Assembly (NCBI GenBank): GCA_029961685.1
Contig: JARWKL010000004.1
Location: 26,107,610-26,171,609 of the forward strand
From: Aristolochia californica
Lineage: Eukaryota; Streptophyta; Magnoliopsida; Piperales; Aristolochiaceae
Reading direction: 5' to 3'
Length of the DNA stretch: 64,000 nt
Part shown: positions 13,901 through 24,632 of the stretch, piece after piece
Position numbering within the stretch: position 1 is the first letter of the stretch
How the letters are laid out: each line of letters opens with the position of its first letter
Made by a program: the position numbers and the translations under genes
The notes under the pieces: generated by a model
What the model saw: the letters and a program-made list of their open reading frames with translations, nothing else
Told to the model about the DNA's origin: nothing
The model's database searches: none

Positions 13901-15079
13901 CTTTATTTTCTTTCCATACATAAACTCTAAAATTTTCATTTTGTTGCTAGTTATTTGCCTTTTATCTCTCTTTTTGTTTACGAGATGAAGGGAAAGTGAA
14001 AACTCAAGTTTTGATTTAAGAAAAAAGTATACATCTAAAATGGAAATGCACAATGCACAAATGTAGAGAGAGAGAATTCCAAAATGTGTCTGTAATTTTT
14101 AGGGATTGTAAACTCTTTTTACTTTTTGTATAGCATGTTTTGAAATCATGGGGAAAAGGGGGAGGCAGGGAATTTTTAACTAAGTGTTCAATCTTAATCA
14201 ATAAGTCATTCCTTACAAAAATATAGCTCGTTACGCATGATACATCACTTTACAATCATCTATGATCGTTAGGTCAACTATTTATAAAAGGGAAAAATAA
14301 TGGCTTGTTTGACTCAGGTAAATATCCCACCACACGTTCACTTGAGAATTTAATGTTAATCACTTTAAAAAGTTTGGATCAAGAGGTCATTTACTTCCTT
14401 AACATGTTTCAAGTATGCATATCCATTTTTAAAAACATTTGTAGAAAAATCTCTTTCTTATAAAATTCCAAGCCATTAGGGTTGAAGTTGTGGAATTTCC
14501 CAAACTTGGATAACAAAATTTTTGTGTTCATTTGTGGTGTGTGAATAAATTTTCTATATTTACATTTGTTATTGCTTTAAATTCTTTCCATACAAAAACT
14601 CTAAAATTTTTATTTTGTTGTGATCTATTTGCCTTTTATCTCTCTTTTTGTTTATGAGATGAAGGGAAAGTGAAAGCTAGAGTGTTGATCTAAGAAAAAC
14701 GTATACATCTAAAATGGAAATGCACAATGCACAAATGTAGAGAGAGATAATTCCAAAAAGTGTCTGTAATTTTTAGCGATTGTAAACTATGTTTAGTTTT
14801 TATATATCATGATTTGCAATGGTCGGTAAAAGGGGAGGCAGTGGATTTTTAACTGAGTGTTGACTCGCAATCCATAAGTCATTCCTTACAAAAATATAGT
14901 TAGTTACGCATGATAAATCACTTTACAATCATCGATGATTGTTAGGTCTGCTTTTTGTAAGTGGGCAAAATATTGGCTTGTTTGACTCAGGTAAATATCC
15001 CACCGCATGTTCACTGGAGAATTTAATGTTATTCTCTTTAAAAGGTTTAGATCCGTAGGTGATTTAAATCTTTAACATG
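7999..15079. repeat. Satellite A higher-order repeat, copy 2, shortened
   Basis: Monomer order read from diagnostic variants is A, B/E hybrid, F, G, H, I, J, K/F hybrid, G, L. Types C and D are missing at the B/E join (about 8985-9015). At about 13080 a K-type monomer switches into an F-type monomer, giving a marker spacing of 1018 bp (12615 to 13633). After the second G the array passes to L without H to K. The other markers here are spaced very evenly at 672-676 bp. Confidence 0.7.
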
Positions 15080-18000
15080 TTTCTACCATGCATATCTATT
15101 TTTTAAAACATGTGTAGAAAAATCTCTTTCTTATAAATTCCAAGCTATTAGGGTTGAACTAGTGGAATTTCCCAAACTTGGATAACAAAACTTTTGTGTT
15201 CATTTGTGGTGTGTCAATAAATTTTCATTACTTACATTTGTTATTGCTTTAAAATCTTTCAACACATAAACTCTAAATTTTTTTATTTTGTTGTGTTCTA
15301 TTTCGATTTAAGAAAAAAGTGTACATATAAAATTGAAATGCACAATGCACAAATATAGAGTGAGAGAATTCAAAAAAGTGTTTGTAATTTTTAGGGATTG
15401 CAAACTCTTTTTAGTTTTATATATCAGGTTTTGCAATTGTCGGGAAAAGGGCGAGGTGGGGAATTTTTAACAGAGTGTTGACTCCTAATCCATAAGTCAT
15501 TCCTTAAAAAAATATAGCTCGTTACACAAGATAAATCACTTTACAATCATCTATGATCGCTAGATCAACATTTTTGTAAATGGGCAAAATAGTGGCTAGT
15601 TTGACTCGGGTAAATATCCCACCACACATTCACTAGACAATTTAATGTTATTCTCTTTAGAAGGTTTGGATCCATAGGTCATTTGCATCTTAAACATGTT
15701 TCAAGCACGCATATCATTTTTTAAAACATGTCTAGAAAAAACTCTTTCTTATTAAATTCCAAGCCATTTGGGTTGAACTAGTGGAATTTCCCAAACTTGG
15801 ATAACAAAACTTTTGTGTTCATTTGTGGTGTGTGAATAAATTTTCTTTACTTACATTTTTTATTGCTTTAAATTCTTTCCATACATAAACTCTAAAATAT
15901 TCATTTCTTTATGATCTATTTGCTTTTTATTTCTTTTTTTGTTTACGAGATGAAGGGAAAGTGAAAACCTCAAGGTTTGATTTTTGGAAAATGTATACAT
16001 CTAAAACGGAAATGCACAATGCACAAATTTAGAGTGAGCTAATTCCAAAAAGTGTTTGTAATTTTTAGGGATTTTGAACTTTTTTTAGTTTTTATAAAGA
16101 ATGTTTTGCAATAGTCATGAAAAGCAGAAGGGAGGGGATTTTTAACTGAGTGTTGAATCCCAATGAATAAATCATTCCTTACAAAAAGATACCCGTTACG
16201 CATGATAAATAACTTTACAATCATCTATGATCGTTAGGTTAGTTATTTGTAAATGGACAAAATATTGGATTGTTTGACTCGGGTAAATATTCCACCGCAC
16301 ATTTACTTGAGAATTTAATGTTATTCTCTTTAAAGGGTTTGCATCCATAGGTCATTTGCATCTTTAACATGTTTCAAGCATGCATATCTATTTTTTAAAC
16401 CATCTGTAGAAAAATCTCTTTCATATAAAGTTCCAAACCATTAGGGTAGAACTAGTGGAATTTCCCAATCTTGGATAACAAAACTTTTTTGTTCATTTGT
16501 GGTTTGTGAAAAAAATTTCTTTACTCACATTTGTTATTGCTTTAAATTCTTTCCATACATAAACTCTAAAATTTTTATTTTGTTGTGATCTTTTTGCCTT
16601 TTTTCTCTTGTTTTGTTTATGACATGAAGGGAAAGTGAAAACTCAAGTTTTGATTTCCGAAAAAAGTATACATCTAAAATTGAAATGTATAATCCACAAA
16701 TGTAGAGAGAGATAATTAAAAAAGAGTGTAATTTTTAGGGATTGCAAACTCTTTTTGTTTTTATATTTCAGGTTTTACAATCGTCGGGAAAAGGGAGAGG
16801 TGGGGGATTTTTAACTGAGTATTGACTCCCAATCCATAAGTCATTCCTTTAAAAAATATAGCCCGCTACACATGATAAATCATTTTGCAGTCATCTATGA
16901 TTGTTAGGTCAACTTTTTGTAATTGGGCAAAAAAATGGCTTGTTTGACTCGGGTAAATATCCCACCACACGTTCACATGTGAATTTAATTTTATTCTCTT
17001 TAATAGATTTGGATCCATATGTCACTTAAATCTTTAACATGTTTCAAGCATGCATATCCATTTTTTAAAACATGTGTAGAAAAATCTTTTTTTTATAAAA
17101 TTCCAAGCTATTAGGGTTGAACTAGTGGAATTTCTCAAACTTGTATAACAAAACTATTGTGTTCATTTGTAGTGAGTGAATACTTTTTATTTACTTAAAT
17201 TTTTTATTGCTGTAAATTTTTTCCATAAATAAACTCTAAAATTGTCATTTTGTAATGATCTATTTGCCTTTTATCTCTTTTTTGGTTTACAAGATGCAAC
17301 GAAATTGAAAACTCAAATTTTGATTTAAAAAAACGTATACCGATAAAATGGAATTGCACAATGCACAAACGTAGAGAGAGATAATTCAAAAAACTATCTT
17401 TAATTTTTATGGTTTGTAAACTCTTTTTAGTATTTATATATCAGGTTTTGCAATCATCGGGAAAGGGGGGAGGCAGGGGATTTTTAACTGAATGTTGACT
17501 CAAAAACCATAAGTCATTCCTTACAAAAATATAGCCCGTTATGCATGATAAATCACTTTACAATCATCCATGATCATTAGCTCAACTTTTTGTAAATGGG
17601 CAAAATAATTGCTTGTTTGACTCGGGTAAATATCCCACCGCACGTTCACTTGAGAATTTAATGTTATTCTCTTTAAAAGGTTTGGATCCATAGGTCATTT
17701 GAATTTTTAACATGTTTCATGCATGCATATCCATTTTTTAAAACATGTGCTGAAAAATCAATTTCTTATAAAATTCCAAGCAGTTAGGGTTGAACTAGTG
17801 GAATTTCCCAAACTTTCATAACAAAACTTTTGTCTTAATTTGTGGTGTGTGAATAAATTTTCTTTACTAACATTTGTTATTGCTTTAAATTCTTTCCATA
17901 CGTAAACTCTAAAATTTTCATTTTGTTGTAATCTGTTGCCTGTTATCTCTTTTTTTGTTTACGAGATGAAGGGAAAGTGATAACTCAAGTTTCGATTTAA

Positions 18001-20140
18001 GATAAAGGTGTACATCTAAAATTGAAATACACAATGCACAAATGTAGAGAGAGATAATTCAAATAAGTGTCTGTAATTTTTAGGGATTACAAACTCTTTT
18101 TATTTTTTAGATATCAGGTTTTGCAATCGTCGGAAAAAGGGGGAGGTGGGGGATTTTTAACTGAGTATTGACTCCAAATCCATAAGTCATTCAATACAAA
18201 CATATAGCCCGTTCTGCATGATAAATCAATTCACAATCATCTATGATCGATAGATCAGCTTTTTGTAAATAGGAAAAATAACGACTTCTTAGACTTGGGT
18301 AAATATCCCACCGCACGTTCACTTGAGAATTTAATGTTATTCTCTTTAAAAGGTTTGGATCCATAGGTGATTTTCATCTTTAACATGTTTCAAGCAAGCA
18401 TATCCATTTTTTATAACATGTCTTGAAAATTTTCTTTCTTATAAAATTCCATGCTATATGGGTTGAACTAGAGGAATTTCCCTAACTTGGATAACAAAAC
18501 TTTTGTGTTCATTTTTGGTGTGTGAATAAATTTTCTTTACTTAGATTTGTTATTGCTTTAAATTCTTTCCATACATAAACTCCAAAATTTTCATTTTGTT
18601 GTGATCAATTTGCCTTTAATCTCTTTTTTTGTTTACGAGATGAAGGGAAAGTGAAAACTCAAGTTTCGATTTAATAAAAAAGTGGACTTCTAAAAATGAA
18701 ATGCAAAATGCTCAAATTTAGAGAGAGATAATTCAAAAAAGTGTCTGTAATTTTTAGGGATTGCAAACTCTTTTAGTTTTTATATATCAGGTTTTGCAAT
18801 CATTGTGAAAAGGGGGAGGCGGATGATTTCTAATAGAGTGTTGACTGCTAATCCATTTGTCATTCCTTTCATAAATATAGCCCCTTACGCATGATCATTC
18901 ACTTTACAATCATCTATCATCGGTAGGTCAACTTTTTGAAAATGGGCAAAATAATGGCTTGTTTGACTCGGGTAAATATCCCACCACATGTTCAGTTGAG
19001 AATTTAAAGTTATATTGTTTAAAAGGTTTGGATGCATAGGTCATTTGCATCTTTAACATGTTTCAAACATGCATATCCATTTTTTAAAACATGTGTAGAA
19101 AAATCTCTTTCCAATAAAATTCCCAGCTATTAGGGTTGAGGTAGTGGAATTTTGCAAACTTTTATCTCTTTTTTTGTTTATGAGATGAAGGGAAACTGAA
19201 AAACACAAGTTTCGATTTAAGAAAAAAGTATACATCTAAAATTTAAATGCACAATGCACAACTATAGAGTGAGAGAGTTCAAAAAAGTGTCTTTAATTTT
19301 TAGGGATTGCAAACTCTTTTATGTTTTTATATATCAGGTTTAGCAATTGTCGAGAAAAAGGTGAGGCGGGGGATTTTTAACAGAGTGTTGACTCCCAATC
19401 TATAAGTCATTCCTTTAAAAAATATAGCCCCTTACACAAGATAAATCACTTTACAATCATCAATGATCGTCAGATCAACTTTTTGTAAATGGGCAAAATA
19501 GTGGCTTGTTTGACTCGGTAAATATCCCACCGCACGTTCACTTGACAATTTAATGTTATTTTCTTTAAAAGATTTGGATCCATAGGTCATTTGCATCTTA
19601 AACATGTTTCAAGCACGCATATCATTTTTTAAAACATGTGTAGAAAAATCTCTTTCTTATTAAATTCCAAGCCATGTGGGTTGAACTAGTGGAATTTCTC
19701 AAACTTAGATAACAAAACTTTTGTGTTCATTTATGGTGTGGGAATAAATTCTCTTTACTTACATTTGTTATTGCTTTAAATTCTTTCCATACATAAACTC
19801 TAAAATATTAAATTTTTCATGATCTATTTGCCTTTTATCTCTTTTTTTGTTTACGAGATAAAGGAAAAGTGAAAACCTCAAGTTTTTATTTTAGGAATAA
19901 ATATACATCTAAAATGGAATGCACAATGCACAAATGTAGAAAGAGATAATTCCAAAAAGTGTTTTTAATTTTTAGGGATTGTAAACTCTTTTTAGTTTTT
20001 ATATAGCATGTTTTGCAATAGTCGGGAAAAGGAGGAGGCAGGGAATTTTTAACTGAGTGTTGAATCCCAATCAATAAGTTATTACATACAAAAAGATACC
20101 CGTTACGCATGATAAATAACTTTACAATCATCCATGATCG
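15080..20140. repeat. Satellite A higher-order repeat, copy 3, partial
   Basis: Order is A, B, C, D, E, F, then an F/A hybrid, then B, cut at 20140. The first A monomer has a short internal deletion near 15300: the text runs from TTGTGTTCTATTT straight into CGATTTAAG, which shortens the marker spacing to 620 bp. The F/A join lies near 19155-19165, where TTTTGCAAACT runs into TTTATCTCTTTTTTTG, giving a spacing of 547 bp. Confidence 0.7.
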
Positions 20141-20604
20141 TGTACTTTGATTATAATATGTTAATGAAATCTATGAAGTATTTCTCTTTTCTATAAATTC
20201 CATAAGTCTAGGTTCGAACTGCAGCAGCAAGCTTCCACTTCCTACATATTTTATGCTATCAAGAACTAGATTTTAAATGGAGAAATATATATCCAAAGAA
20301 ATATCTGTAAGTCTATTCTTTTACCTATTCAACCAATTTTTTATCCTAGTTATCTACAAAGAGATATTAATATTTGAAGCAGCAAAGGTCTGATTGAAAA
20401 AGAGGTTCTAGCACCAGCAGAAAGCTTCAACCTCCAAGGTATTTTATGCTATAAAGAAAGAGACTTTATATGAAGAACTATATATATAACGAAATATATG
20501 TAAGTATATTTTCTTACCTATTTAACCAATTCTCTGTATGATGTTTGTATAAGGAGATATTGATCTTGGAAGAGTCAATAGTCATTTTGGAAAAAAGGAG
20601 AAAC

Positions 20605-20724
20605 AGTTAAATTGGGTCCAAGGCATTATCCTAAAAAGACTAGCCACTTAGAAAACCTTTTTTCCCATATAATAAATACAAGATCTTTATACTCACTAAT
20701 GTATGTGGGACTATCCTTTTAACA
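20605..20724 (-). repeat. TRIM 1 3' LTR
   Basis: 120-bp terminal repeat matching the partner at 20833-20953 with a modest number of substitutions. The outer base is changed (A in place of the expected T at 20605), so the terminal CA is not intact. Confidence 0.85.
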
Positions 20725-20832
20725 TTCCCCCTCACGTGTAGGCACGTGGATAATTTGGGTAGAGGCCCTCACATGGTGGCACATGGATAATTTGGGCGGA
20801 TGCCCACATATGAGAACCTTGCTCAGATACCA

Positions 20833-20953
20833 TGTTAAATTGGGTCCAAGGCCTTATCCTAAAATGATTATCCACTTAGGAAACCTTTTTTTCCCATCTA
20901 ATAAATACAAAATCTTTATACTCACTAATGTATGTGGGACTATCCTTTTAACA
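20833..20953 (-). repeat. TRIM 1 5' LTR
   Basis: 121-bp terminal repeat. It starts (minus strand) TGTTAAAAGGATAGTCC and ends CCAATTTAACA, giving canonical TG...CA ends. It is adjacent to the primer binding site at 20821-20832. Confidence 0.88.
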
Positions 20954-21387
20954 GAAACAATGCTTAGTTCGGCCAGATGAAAGAGACCAAAATCTATTAG
21001 ATTATTTATCTTCTGATAATTATATTTTATGAAGAGAAGTCATACTTGGATGAAATGTATTTAATTATAGTTTCATAAGGAGAAAATTTTATGTCATTAT
21101 GATCTATTTTAAAGGATATATTCACATTGGAAGAGTCAAAGGTCATGCAAGTATGTTGTTGCATCGAAAATTTTGAATTTATGCCCATTGTTTTGCAACA
21201 CTTTTTGAGTTGATATATCATAAAAATTTATTACTTCTCCCTGGTATGAGGGATTATTTATACATCTCTATTATTTGGGCTTATTTCTTCATCTATGATA
21301 TTTGGTTCAAGCTGAGATCACTGCCATTACATCCCAGCTTGCAGGGGAGAAGCAGAAAAAGTACAAGAAAGAGGTAATTTATTCCAT

Positions 21388-21594
21388 ATGTTGTGGATGA
21401 GTTTATGTGACAAAAATATTGAAGAAAGGGGGAGCACAAAAGATGAAGCTTATGCAACTAAGAAAAAATATTTATATCGAATTATGATTATTTCATGGGT
21501 CCTTCTACAAGGTTTATTATTTTGTTTCGTGTTATATGTGTTGGAAGATAGTCGTGTAACATTACAGTTGCTGCTATTATGTCTCTTTGGATGA
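21388..21594 (+). other. Recurrent small reading frame in family N (copy 1)
   Basis: A 68-codon frame starting MLWMSLCDKNIEERG, then a lysine-rich stretch and a hydrophobic segment (WVLLQGLLFCFVLYVL). Frames at 36908 and 45519 are recognisably the same. Most nucleotide differences between copies change the amino acid, which argues against purifying selection. It matches nothing I recognise as gag or an enzyme and is most likely non-coding element sequence. I record it because it is one of the few frames shared by three copies of the family. Confidence 0.25.
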
Positions 21595-22158
21595 GAGATT
21601 ATCATTGAAGAATAGGTGGCCTCAGTACCTTTTCTCATACCATAATTTATTTGACTCTCAAAAATATTATGATTGGGATACCATGAGAGTCGGTGCCCGG
21701 ATAGGGACACCATGACAAATTTAACTCTAAAAAATATCACGGTTGGGATACCATGAGAGTCTATGTCCAGATTGGGAGACCATTATAAATAAACCCACTA
21801 CCCCCTGTAATGGCTTTTATTACTCCTACCACTTGAGTGTCGTTGTCTTGTTGAGGGACACGGTGGTGGACACTTCAGAGCAATGTCGATAGACACACTA
21901 CCTACAGAAGATGGAGTGTGCCCTACATCCAGCATTAGGATTGGAGTATGGAGCCATGTCTTACCGACTAGGAGTGATTTTTATTCTCACTTATATTATG
22001 CTATTAGGGCCTCATGGAATGGCACAACATCGTGAGGGGGAGTGTTGGAAAATGAAGGCATATTGGAAGAAGTGTCATTTTATACAAAAAGATTCTATAC
22101 ATCATTTGTAGCAAGTTAGGAGATCATGTTGTTCTCTCACCCTCAGCTTGAGGGGGAG

Positions 22159-22600
22159 TGTTGGAAGATAGGCCCAAGCCCACATGACCAAGGGAGGCCC
22201 ACATATCCTAGAGTATTATAAGATGGATCACACAACCAAGGAAGGCCCACAAGATGGGCCTGAGAACATAGGAAGTAGGACCCACCATGATTACCACAAG
22301 CTAGTATCCTAATCACATAAGTTGGAAGATCAAGAAGGACTCACAAAGACATCTTTATCTTATGGTCACGTCTTAGAATAGTTCTAGTTTGAGTTATGTT
22401 TGTCTTTTATCTATATTGATTTATTTAATTATGCTAGGACTTATTTTCAAGTGTTAGTGTTTGGGTGTAATTGGTACAAAGGAAGTTTTATTGTAATTGG
22501 ACTCTACTACCGTCCTCTATTATATATAGAGGTTCATGTACTCTAATTATAATAAGTTAATGAAGTCTATGAAGTATTTATCTTTTCCATAAATTCAACA
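22159..22600 (+). repeat. Family N copy 1, 3' LTR
   Basis: 442-bp LTR starting TGTTGGAAGATAGGCCC and ending CATAAATTCAACA. It contains a TATA-like stretch (TTATATATAGAGG near 22522), as the other family-N LTRs do at the matching place. It is preceded by CAGCTTGAGGGGGAG, the polypurine tract. Confidence 0.9.
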
Positions 22601-24208
22601 ATAACAAACTTTGTGTTTCATCATTGTCTATCCCCTGTTTGTTGTCAAGTTTTGTCTGCTATTTCTTCCATACCTGTTCCACAATTCTATCAGGAGGCTC
22701 TCAAACATCCAAGGTGGAAGGTGGCTATGGATGAAGAAATGCAACCCTTTTATGAAAATCAGACATGGACTATAGTCCCACATCCATTAGATAAGAAACC
22801 TTTCAATTGCAAATGGGTGTTTACTGTGAAACACAATTTGGATGGGTTCGTAGCTCAGTTGAAAGCTCGTCTTATTGCTAAAGGCTATATACAATGTTAT
22901 GACATTAATTATGAAGAAACCTTCTCTCTAGTGGCCAAATTGAATTCGGTACATATGTTATTATCTCTGGCAGCTAACTCTTCCTGGTAGTATCAACTTG
23001 ATGTAAAAAATGCTTTTATTAATGGGGATATCAGGGAGGAAATTTATACGCAGAAACCACCTGAGTATGTGGTTGAGGGGGAGTCCGTATGTTGATTAAA
23101 AAAAATATCTTTATGGTCTGACATAGTCGCCTTGTGCATGGTTTGAAAATTTTAACCAAGCACTCATATGGGCCGGATTTCACTGATGCTCTCAAGAACA
23201 CTCTGTATTTATTAAAGACACACCAAAGGGCAAGGTGTTTCTAGCTGTATATGTTGATGACATTATTATAACCGGCAATGATCCCCAGGGCATCCAGAAG
23301 ACAAAAGAATGGATATGTGCTGAATTCAAGACAAAGGATCTCGGACTGCTCAAATATTTTTTGGGCATTGAGGTACTACAATCCAGACATGGAATCATAT
23401 TATATCAAAGGAAGTATGTCCTTGACCTACTGGAGGAGACCAGAATGCTGGGATGCAAACCAACAGAAACTCCCATGGACTCGAACACAAAATTAGGTGT
23501 AGGTACCGGAGAAGAGGTAGATGTCGGCAAATATCAAAGATTGGTGGGAAGAGTCATTTACCTCTGCATAATGAGGCCAAATATTTCATATGCAATCAGT
23601 GTGGTAAGTCAATATATGCACAATCCACAACTCAACCATTGGCAAGCAGTAGAACGGATATTACGATATCTCAAAGGAGCACTAGGAAGAGGGCTTCTCT
23701 ACAAAAATCATGGACACTTCAACATCGAAGGTTTTTCAGATGTAGACTAGGCTGGATCGCCGGATGATAGGAAATCTACTTAAGGATATTGTACGATGGT
23801 TGGAGGAAACTTGGTTAGATGGAGGAGCAAGAAACATAATGTAGTTGCATGATCTAGTGCAAAAGTAGAGTACAGAGCCATGGCACACACAGTCAATGGA
23901 CTCCTATGAATCAAATTTCTTCTTACTGAACTGGGATTTTACAAAGAAGCTCCTATGACCCTATATTGCGATAATCAGGCTGCAATACACATAACATCTA
24001 ATCCAGTCTTCCATGAGAGAATAAATCATATAGAAATAGACTGTCACTTCATACGAGAAAAATTCACTGTAGACATCTTATCTCTTAAGCATGTATCTTC
24101 ACAGAATTAGGTTTCAAGCATTCTCACCAAACCAGTCACTCATAAAAATTTGTCCACCCTGTACAACAAGTTAGGCATCTATGATGTTTTGTCACCCCCA
24201 GCTTGAGG
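22601..24208 (+). pseudogene. Copia-2 reverse transcriptase/RNase H, degenerate
   Basis: Remains of the C-terminal half of a Ty1/copia polyprotein. 22613-22990 encodes the start of the RT domain (for example HPRWKVAMDEEMQPFYENQ and KARLIAKGY). A stop then interrupts at a tryptophan-stop pair near 22990, and further stops and a frameshift fall between 23090 and 23230. From 23235 the frame resumes with the catalytic YVDD box (23250-23261), the KYFLGIEV region and the RYLKGALGRG region. RNase H follows after a stop at 23748-23750, with EYRAMAH and YCDNQAA motifs, ending near the polypurine tract at 24200. The 5' part of the element is absent: the sequence begins where family N copy 1 ends. The same family lies on the minus strand at 41008-47875. 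Non-functional as read. Confidence 0.9.
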
Positions 24209-24303
24209 GGGTGTTATAATGTGGGACCCACCATAGCTACACTAGCTGGTACAATCCACCATGAGATCAAGAGATGTCAACAAGGGCCCTCATACAAGTT
24301 GGC

Positions 24304-24632
24304 TATTATGGTCCTGGGGTTAAGTACCTATACCTTTCGCTCCTAACGGGCCGCTCTTTTGGGTAGTATTGGATAGGTGCTTAACATTTGGTATCAGAGC
24401 AAGGGCTACATCCCGCGTTCGAGTCACCGCATGCGCAGGGTGACCGCACTTCTCTAGCGTTGGGCAGTAAGCGATTATGGAATCCTGACCCGGCTCTCGT
24501 TGCTGTGTTATTGTCGCCGTGGTCATCAGCTCGGGCGGGCGGGTTGTACTATTATTGTCCTAGGGTTAAGTACCTATGTCTTCCGCTCCTAACAGGCCGA
24601 TCTTTTGGGTAGTTTTGGCTAGGTGCTTAACA
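24304..24632 (+). mobile_element. TRIM/SMART-like element 2 with 5-bp target duplication
   Basis: Two 83-bp direct repeats, 24304-24386 and 24550-24632, share GGTTAAGTACCTAT, CGCTCCTAAC and GGTGCTTAACA. The first is followed after two bases by a perfect primer binding site TGGTATCAGAGC (24389-24400). TTGGC flanks both sides (24299-24303, 24633-24637). The same LTR position in the minus-strand copia-2 LTR reads AATTGGCTCAAGC with no insert. At 329 bp it is in the size class of very small LTR elements. The outer bases are TA rather than TG, so the exact 5' boundary is less certain. The interior is GC-rich relative to its surroundings. Confidence 0.8.
24389..24400 (+). promoter_or_regulatory. 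Primer binding site of TRIM 2
   Basis: TGGTATCAGAGC, complementary to the 3' part of plant initiator tRNA-Met as used by many copia and TRIM elements, sits just inside the left repeat. Confidence 0.85.

Larger units (their letters stand above)
1..20140. repeat. Satellite A array, about 667-bp monomers
   Basis: Tandem array of about 30 monomers. A phase marker reading TGTTTGACTCGGGTAAATAT recurs near 571, 1235, 1885, 2547, 3222, 3895, 4545, 5238, 5910, 6587, 7224, 7898 and 8571, and on to 19507, at spacings of about 637-693 bp (mode about 673). Every monomer holds the same ordered landmarks, such as a GGAAAAGGGGGAGGCGGGG box followed by TTTTTAACTGAGTGTTGAC. Short reading frames of 60-90 codons recur on the minus strand but are broken differently in each monomer, so I call no gene. 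The right end is cut by a retrotransposon at 20141. No similarity to satellite B is apparent by eye. Confidence 0.95.
20605..20953 (-). mobile_element. TRIM element 1 with 5-bp target duplication
   Basis: Terminal direct repeats of about 120 bp lie at 20605-20724 and 20833-20953. Both read GTTAAATTGGGTCCAAGGC at the left and TATCCTTTTAACA at the right. Read on the minus strand, the LTR TGTTAAAAGGATAG...TTTAACA is followed by TGGTATCTGAGC (20821-20832), a primer binding site, and the distal LTR is preceded by the purine tract GTGAGGGGGAA (20725-20738). GAAAC flanks the element on both sides (20600-20604 and 20954-20958). The equivalent site in the family-N copy at about 45071 reads GGAGAAACAATAC without an insert. 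The total is about 349 bp with no coding capacity, as is known for TRIMs. Confidence 0.9.
20141..22600 (+). mobile_element. Non-autonomous LTR retrotransposon, family N copy 1 (5'-truncated)
   Basis: The left end keeps only the last 60-odd bases of a 5' LTR (TGTACTTTGATTATAATA onward), joined directly to satellite A. Primer binding site and leader are missing: the LTR end runs into TAAGTCTAGGTTCG and then GCAGCAGCAAGCTTC, which are separate sites in the copies at 35400 and 43970. The internal region carries family-N modules, a TRIM at 20605-20953 and two copies of a roughly 70-bp repeat at 21651-21790 (units starting near TTTGACTCTCAAAAATATTA). A polypurine tract CTTGAGGGGGAG precedes the 3' LTR at 22159. 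Downstream sequence is a copia-2 coding region, so the insertion site was inside copia-2. No enzyme-coding frame is recognisable. Confidence 0.85.

Noticed and set aside
23235..23750. A 171-codon frame with YVDD as a free-standing reverse transcriptase gene
   Set aside because: It is a middle piece of the copia-2 polyprotein; neighbouring frames supply the rest of RT and RNase H.
24388..24612. A 74-codon frame in the GC-richer segment as a host gene
   Set aside because: It lies wholly inside the TRIM-like element and crosses its repeats.
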